Below are positions 31,937 to 36,012 of a DNA stretch of 36,012 bases, piece by piece. How positions within the stretch are numbered: the first letter of the stretch is position 1; each line of letters opens with the position of its first letter. The DNA comes from Candidatus Margulisiibacteriota bacterium (GTDB lineage: Bacteria > Margulisbacteria > WOR-1 > O2-12-FULL-45-9 > XYB2-FULL-48-7): positions 1-36,012 of the forward strand of contig JAQVPA010000009.1 in NCBI GenBank assembly GCA_028702315.1, read 5' to 3'. The position numbers were made by a program, and so were the translations under genes. Under the pieces are notes generated by a model. The model was given only the letters and a program-made list of their open reading frames with translations, was not told where the DNA came from and ran no database searches.

Positions 31937-32611
31937 ATGCCTAAGCTGATAGAACTACTGAACAAGAATAAATTGACCCTGATCGTGGCGCTGCCGCAAA
32001 ACGACTTGGAATTGGCGACGGCAGCCGCTGGGGCCGGCGCTGACGCTTTGCACCTGAGTATAAATTCGGGGGAAACAAGTTCTTTTTCGGTTGAAAAGGA
32101 TAACATTAAAAAGATCATTAAGAAGATCGATCTCCCTGTCGGGTTGGGCATTGGCGGTAAGGATGCCCTTGATGAGGATGAGATCGCTGAAATGATGAGG
32201 CTTGGACTTGATTATGTGGATTTGCCGGTGTCTGCGTTACCGGAGTCGATCAAAAAATCTAAAAAACTTGCCAAGATCGTTATGCTTGACAGCCGGTTTG
32301 TGCTGAATGATGTTCATAATCTGTCCAGCCGGGGGAGTGAAGCGATTGACGCTGCGATCATTCCAAATAGCGGGCATGGGAGCAACCTGGTTGTCGGCGA
32401 CCTCCAAAATTATATTGCCATCATCATGTCGGCTGGCATTCCGGTCATTATCCCGACCCAGCGGTCGATCAAGATATCGGAAACGGCGATCATTGCCGAC
32501 ACCGGGGCTAAAGGGTTAATGCTGACCCAGGTCGCGACCGGCACCACCGCCGCCCATATTGAGCGGGCAGTGAGAGAGTTCCGGGCGGCAATTGATGACC
32601 TTGGTGAATAG
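31937..32611 (+). CDS. Small TIM-barrel-like protein of unknown function
   Basis: The 224-residue product reads as a (beta/alpha)8 barrel: LTLIVALPQ, ADALHLSINSG, LPVGLGIGG, LDYVDLPVSALP, KIVMLDS, IDAAIIPNSGHGSNLVVGDL, IPVIIPTQ and the late phosphate-type loop DTGAKGLMLTQVATG before a final helix. The strand order resembles the NanE and KGPDC-type phosphate-binding barrels, but the residues are not close enough to name a reaction. AGGAGAG stands before the ATG. The gene is 41 bases after dapA, probably in the same transcript. Its stop codon begins the heptamer element that encodes the next protein's signal peptide. Confidence 0.65.
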   Translation: MPKLIELLNKNKLTLIVALPQNDLELATAAAGAGADALHLSINSGETSSFSVEKDNIKKIIKKIDLPVGLGIGGKDALDEDEIAEMMRLGLDYVDLPVSALPESIKKSKKLAKIVMLDSRFVLNDVHNLSSRGSEAIDAAIIPNSGHGSNLVVGDLQNYIAIIMSAGIPVIIPTQRSIKISETAIIADTGAKGLMLTQVATGTTAAHIERAVREFRAAIDDLGE

Positions 32612-33386
32612 TAACGCGGGACGCGTAACGCGGAACGGGTACATTGTACGCGTTACTCTATTCGCGTTACTCGTTAATTTATTAATTATTCCCGCTTACG
32701 CTTTCTCCTTCGCTGTCCTCGGTGATAGCTGCGATGGTAAACAAGTATTCAATGATATTGTCGATAAGATCAACCGGGATAAAGAACTCTCTTTTGTTGT
32801 CAATCTTGGCGATTTTGTTTCAACCGGGCAACCAGCTCAGTATAATGAGTTCAAGAAAACGGTTAGTCGCTTGAAAATCCCTGTTTATAACGCCCTGGGG
32901 AATCACGATGGGATCTACGGCGGTTGGAAAATATTCCGAAAAATGTTTGGTCCCTCATATTATTCCTTTGATTTTGATAATTCGCACTTTATTGTTTTGG
33001 ATAATGCTTTTAAGGAAAGCTTTGATCGCGACCAGTTTGAATGGCTGAAGCTTGACCTGACGTTGAGCCGGGCCGAACATAAGTTTGTTTTTATGCATAA
33101 GCCGGTTTTTGACCCTTCGGCGATCTATAAAGACTATATTATGTCGGGCAGGGCGGTGACCGAAGAATTAATGGGCTTGTTCCAAAAATATAAAGTTGAT
33201 TATGTTTTTGCCGGGCATATTCATGGTTATGCTAAATCAAAGCGGGATGGAGTCACTTACATTATCAGCGGGGGTGCCGGTTCACCGCTCCGCCTGCCGC
33301 CCGAGTTTGGCGGATTCTATCATTATGTTAAAATAGAGGTTGATGGCAGCAAAGTCAATGACCAGATCATCAGGCCATATGAATAA
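32595..33386 (+). CDS. Exported calcineurin-like metallophosphoesterase
   Basis: The protein has an N-terminal signal peptide (YIVRVTLFALLVNLLIIPAYA, then FSFAVLGDS) and the metallophosphoesterase motifs: GDS near the mature start, NLGDFVST, LGNHDGIYG, FMHKPVFDP and the late AGHIHGYAK. The domain hydrolyses phosphoester substrates in the periplasm, which one unknown. About 260 residues. Start is uncertain: ATG at 32595, GTG at 32604 or TTG at 32592; no Shine-Dalgarno decides it. Most of the n-region and signal core is encoded by a heptamer inverted repeat. It overlaps the upstream barrel gene and its stop overlaps the following gene by 8 bases. Confidence 0.8.
   Translation: MTLVNSNAGRVTRNGYIVRVTLFALLVNLLIIPAYAFSFAVLGDSCDGKQVFNDIVDKINRDKELSFVVNLGDFVSTGQPAQYNEFKKTVSRLKIPVYNALGNHDGIYGGWKIFRKMFGPSYYSFDFDNSHFIVLDNAFKESFDRDQFEWLKLDLTLSRAEHKFVFMHKPVFDPSAIYKDYIMSGRAVTEELMGLFQKYKVDYVFAGHIHGYAKSKRDGVTYIISGGAGSPLRLPPEFGGFYHYVKIEVDGSKVNDQIIRPYE
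32611..32680. repeat. Heptamer inverted-repeat element encoding a signal peptide
   Basis: The left arm has GTAACGC, GGGACGC, GTAACGC and GGAACGG (32611-32638). The right arm has GTACGCG, TTACTCT, ATTCGCG, TTACTCG and TTAATTT (32646-32680), the reverse complement theme CGCGTTAC. It is in frame with the metallophosphoesterase. Confidence 0.85.
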
Positions 33387-33990
33387 AGCGAAACCGAAGA
33401 AAGCGTCCAAGGCGATCATCGAACGTAAGATTATTGAACGTAACCGGATGGCGTTGGCCCATTTGGAGCTGGCCGGTGATAAGGTCTTTAAATCGTTGCC
33501 CGAAGACGAAAAGAACCGCTTGATCAAAGAGGTCATGGCGGTCGGCGATGAAACGGCCAAGTGGGTTGAAAATGAATATAAAAGCGATGACCCGCGCAAG
33601 ATCGCGGTCAAAATGGGCTTACGGATTTACGGCGAAGAGAGCCAGGCGCTGAAGAAAAGCGAGTACCGCCACGAGAAGAAGGAGATCGCCATTTCTCGCC
33701 GCTTCCACGAAAAGCTGCTGCGCGAAGTTAAATCAAAAGATATCTCGGACCGGCTGCTGAAATTGGTTGTCGCTCAGGAGCTTTTCCGCCACATTGAGCT
33801 GGACCGGATCGGGGAGGTCTATAAGCGCTATAAGTTCAAAGTTTGGCAGATCGGCCCTTTCGTCCGCGAAAAATTTGTCAAAGGCTTAAGCGGCGTTGCC
33901 GCTCAGGCTTTTACCCAGCGCCTGCTGGGGATCGAAGTGACTCCCCAGGTTTTTGATTACCTGGTCCTCGCCTCTTTTCCCGCCTCGTAA
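33379..33990 (+). CDS. Uncharacterised protein with zincin-like helix
   Basis: The product, about 203 residues (MNKAKPKKASKAIIERKII), has no signal or membrane segment. The centre is basic and helical (EESQALKKSEYRHEKKEIAISRRFHEKLLREVKSKD). Around residue 125 comes LKLVVAQELFRHIELDRIGEVYKRYKFKVWQIGPFVREKFVKGLSGVAAQAFTQRLLGI, reminiscent of metallopeptidase families whose helix reads HELxHxxE followed by IGP. The zinc His pair is replaced (QELFR), so it is unlikely to be an active protease. The start ATG at 33379 overlaps the upstream stop by 8 bases; upstream starts would lie inside that gene. Not a family I can name. Confidence 0.6.
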   Translation: MNKAKPKKASKAIIERKIIERNRMALAHLELAGDKVFKSLPEDEKNRLIKEVMAVGDETAKWVENEYKSDDPRKIAVKMGLRIYGEESQALKKSEYRHEKKEIAISRRFHEKLLREVKSKDISDRLLKLVVAQELFRHIELDRIGEVYKRYKFKVWQIGPFVREKFVKGLSGVAAQAFTQRLLGIEVTPQVFDYLVLASFPAS

Positions 33991-34003
33991 TATTTGTTAT
34001 AAT
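33975..34003 (+). promoter_or_regulatory. Promoter of the PHP gene, leaderless
   Basis: A perfect -10 TATAAT (33998-34003) preceded by TGT, with a weak -35 TTTTCC (33975-33980), spacer 17. The ATG at 34011 is 7 bases downstream. No Shine-Dalgarno. Confidence 0.5.
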
Positions 34004-34010
34004 TAACTAA

Positions 34011-34835
34011 ATGCCAGCCGACCTTCACACTCACAGTACATTCTCTGACGGCACTGATTCACCCGAAGAACTGGTTAGGCTGGCGGCGGCGGCCGGGCTT
34101 ACGACCATCGCGCTGACCGACCACGATAATGTTGACGGGATAGAGCAAGCAGCTGAAGCCGGACGGGGGGTGGGGGTCGAGGTGATCCCCGGGATCGAGT
34201 TCACGACCGAAAACTCCCGAGCCGAGCTCCACATTCTCGGTTATTTTATCGACTATCGGAGCGAGCCGTTGTTGGCAGTTTTGCAAAAGGTCCAGCACGG
34301 GCGGGTCAAACGGATCGATAAAATAGTCCAGAAGTTGAATAAGCTTGGTGTTGATATTGAACCATCCGATGTTTTTTCGATCTCGGGAGAAAAAGCGCCG
34401 GGCCGGCCGCATGTGGCCAGGGCGTTAATCAAACGGGGCGCGGTCGGTAGTTTTAAAGAGGCTTTTGACCGATACCTTGATTGGCGGGCGCCGGCGTATG
34501 TGCCGCATTACAAGTTGGCGCCGATTGAGGCGATAAAATTGATCAAAGAGGCTGGGGGGATACCGGTTTTTGCCCACCCGGCGATTTCTAATTGTGATGA
34601 CCTGGTGCCAAAATTGGTTGAGGCTGGTTTACGCGGCCTGGAGGTCTATTATCCTGGTTATTATCGCGATATGATAGATCATTACCTGGCGCTGGCTAAA
34701 AAGCATGATCTGCTAGTGACCGGCGGCACCGACTTCCATGGTGAAGGTTCTGGCCGGGAGATCAAACTTGGCGACCTGACCGTGCCGGACGAATTGGTGG
34801 ACAAATTAAAAAATGAACACTTACGCGGAAATTAA
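34011..34835 (+). CDS. PHP-domain phosphoesterase (YciV/TrpH-like)
   Basis: The 274-residue cytoplasmic protein has the PHP metal site: DLHTHSTFSDGTDSPEELV, ALTDHDNVDGI, PGIEFTTE, LHILGYFID, and the late FAHPAIS and GGTDFHGEG. The order and length fit the YciV/TrpH group, which includes enzymes that remove nucleotides from RNA 5' ends or dephosphorylate 3',5'-bisphosphates. The start is supported by the -10 box 7 bases upstream, with no Shine-Dalgarno. The end overlaps alr by 23 bases. Exact substrate is not readable from sequence. Confidence 0.88.
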   Translation: MPADLHTHSTFSDGTDSPEELVRLAAAAGLTTIALTDHDNVDGIEQAAEAGRGVGVEVIPGIEFTTENSRAELHILGYFIDYRSEPLLAVLQKVQHGRVKRIDKIVQKLNKLGVDIEPSDVFSISGEKAPGRPHVARALIKRGAVGSFKEAFDRYLDWRAPAYVPHYKLAPIEAIKLIKEAGGIPVFAHPAISNCDDLVPKLVEAGLRGLEVYYPGYYRDMIDHYLALAKKHDLLVTGGTDFHGEGSGREIKLGDLTVPDELVDKLKNEHLRGN

Positions 34836-35904
34836 TCTTGGGGCGGTTAAACATAATATTAGCGAAATAAAGCGGTTTATTTCGCCGGCCGCGAAATTCA
34901 TGGCGGTGGTGAAAGCGAACGCTTACGGTCACGGTTCGGTCGCAGTCGCGCGGGCGGCGGGTGAGGCGGGCGCCGATTACCTTGGCGTCGCCAACTTGAA
35001 GGAAGCGCTGGAATTGCGGGAAGCGGGGATCCTTTCACCGATCCTGATCCTGACCGAATCGCCGACCTCGGTCGCTGACGAAATAATCCAGCATGGGCTG
35101 ACGCAGACGATCTATTCGTTCGCGGAAGCGCAGGCGTTGTCGGCCGAAGCGGGAAAACGGGGCAAAATTTCCAGCGTTCATGTCAAGATCGATACCGGCA
35201 TGGGGCGGGTTGGCGTTCTCCCTTCCGAAGCAATGGCGTTTATCGCCAAAGTTTCTTCTCTCCCTAATTTGAAGCTGGAAGGAGTTTTCACCCACTTTGC
35301 CAAAGCCGAAGATCCGGAAGATAATTTTACCGCCGACCAGTTCCAGAAATTCCAGCAGATCGTTTCGCGTTTGCCGAAGATCGCGCTCAAACACGCGGCT
35401 AATTCGGCCGCGGCGCTTTTTCACAAGGATACCCATCTCGACATGGTCCGGGTCGGCTTGATGATGTACGGTTTATATCCGCTGGGGAATTCGCGGCGGC
35501 TGATAAACTTGAAGCCCGCGCTCTCTTTTAAGACCCGGGTCGCTTACCTGAAAAAAGTCCCGGCCGGTACGCCGCTCTCTTACGGCAGTACCTTCGTTAC
35601 CCAGGCGGAGACGACGGTGGCGACGATCCCGGTTGGCTATGCCGACGGCTTTAGCCGGCGCCTGTCCAACCACGGCCATGTCCTGATCCGCGGCAAACGT
35701 TTTCCGGTCGTCGGCCGCGTCACGATGGATCTGACGGTGGTTAACGTCGGCAACAACAAAATCGAGATGGGGGACGAGGTTGTCCTGATCGGTGAGCAGA
35801 ACGGCCAGTGCATTTCGGCCGACGAGATAGCCGCGCTGGAAGACACGATCTCTTACGAGGTTGTCTGTTCGATCGGAAAGAGAGTGCCGAGGGTTTACAA
35901 ATGA
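34813..35904 (+). CDS. alr: Alanine racemase
   Basis: Alr is a pyridoxal phosphate enzyme that makes D-alanine for peptidoglycan. The 363-residue product has the PLP Lys34 in MAVVKANAYGHG, then GVANLKEALELREAG, KIDTGMGRVGVLP, EGVFTHFAKAED, RVGLMMYGLYP and, near the C-terminus, SYGSTF (catalytic Tyr), PVGYADGFSRRLSN and GRVTMDLTVV. All expected motifs are present. It starts inside the PHP gene and its stop overlaps dnaX (ATGA). Confidence 0.95.
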   Translation: MNTYAEINLGAVKHNISEIKRFISPAAKFMAVVKANAYGHGSVAVARAAGEAGADYLGVANLKEALELREAGILSPILILTESPTSVADEIIQHGLTQTIYSFAEAQALSAEAGKRGKISSVHVKIDTGMGRVGVLPSEAMAFIAKVSSLPNLKLEGVFTHFAKAEDPEDNFTADQFQKFQQIVSRLPKIALKHAANSAAALFHKDTHLDMVRVGLMMYGLYPLGNSRRLINLKPALSFKTRVAYLKKVPAGTPLSYGSTFVTQAETTVATIPVGYADGFSRRLSNHGHVLIRGKRFPVVGRVTMDLTVVNVGNNKIEMGDEVVLIGEQNGQCISADEIAALEDTISYEVVCSIGKRVPRVYK

Positions 35905-36012
35905 ACTACATTTCCTTATACCGAAAATACCGCTCACAGGATTTTGACGAGATTGTCGGGCAGGCGGTGATTGTCCAGACGCTGAAGAACGCGATCCAGC
36001 ATAACCGCCTGG
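35901..36012 (+). CDS. dnaX: DNA polymerase III subunit gamma/tau, N-terminal end (partial)
   Basis: The frame starts ATG at 35901, overlapping the alr stop, and reads MNYISLYRKYRSQDFDEIVGQ, the conserved start of DnaX, the clamp-loader ATPase subunit, and then VIVQTLKNAIQHNRL. It runs off the right edge after 37 residues. The Walker A motif lies beyond the window. Confidence 0.93.
   Translation, partial: MNYISLYRKYRSQDFDEIVGQAVIVQTLKNAIQHNRL

Noticed and set aside
1-36012. tRNA, rRNA or riboswitch elements
   Set aside because: None of the gaps contains a recognisable tRNA arm set, rRNA segment or known riboswitch core by eye. A covariance-model search would be needed to be sure.

Overview
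The window is a gene-dense, roughly 50% GC bacterial chromosome segment. It carries purine synthesis, translation, DNA uptake and repair, and lysine or cell-wall precursor genes. The organism was probably diderm: a predicted beta-barrel protein ends in the terminal Phe typical of outer membrane proteins, and two exported proteins have classic signal peptides. No rRNA or tRNA gene is visible to fix the taxonomy. The gene content, the doubled purF and the heptameric short tandem repeats fit an uncultured relative of the Cyanobacteria such as the Margulisbacteria/WOR-1 group, but that is inference at low confidence.

Layout. 1-1.5 kb: the end of an unknown Pro/Lys-rich protein, an exported protein, and a SixA-like phosphatase on the minus strand. 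1.5-9.6 kb: a plus-strand run proS, purF-like, purF, zinc ribbon, purM, purN, purH. 9.6-10.9 kb: an outer membrane barrel. 10.9-14.3 kb: minus-strand tsaC, a DUF362/ferredoxin protein, a DUF559 nuclease-like gene inside a repeat element, and thrC. 14.3-21.3 kb: plus-strand amj, ribF, rpsO, pnp, purL and a lytic transglycosylase. 21.3-27.5 kb: comEA, a GxxExxY gene inside inverted repeats, comEC, coaE and uvrB. 27.4-30.9 kb: minus-strand TPR and FHA-like genes. 31.0-36.0 kb: dapA, an orphan TIM barrel, an exported metallophosphoesterase, an unknown protein, a PHP phosphoesterase, alr and the start of dnaX.

The pur genes cover the first step (PurF), PurN, PurL, PurM and the last two steps (PurH); PurD, PurE/K, PurC, PurB, PurQ and PurS are not in view. 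ComEA and ComEC form the core of a DNA uptake route. DapA and Alr feed peptidoglycan and lysine synthesis, and Amj is a lipid II flippase family.

What stands out: (i) arrays of 7-bp tandem repeats, often as inverted arms, at nine loci between genes and in frame inside conserved genes; in two exported proteins the repeat encodes much of the signal peptide. (ii) A 41-bp perfect direct repeat of the uvrB 3' end brackets the TPR gene, as if that gene was inserted into the end of uvrB. (iii) A tandem PurF paralogue has lost two glutamine-site residues. (iv) thrC and amj diverge from a 24-bp perfect palindrome holding two face-to-face extended -10 boxes, and several other genes have a promoter ending 5-9 nt before the start codon, implying leaderless mRNAs. 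(v) Two nuclease-fold orphan genes (DUF559 and GxxExxY) each sit inside their own repeat family.
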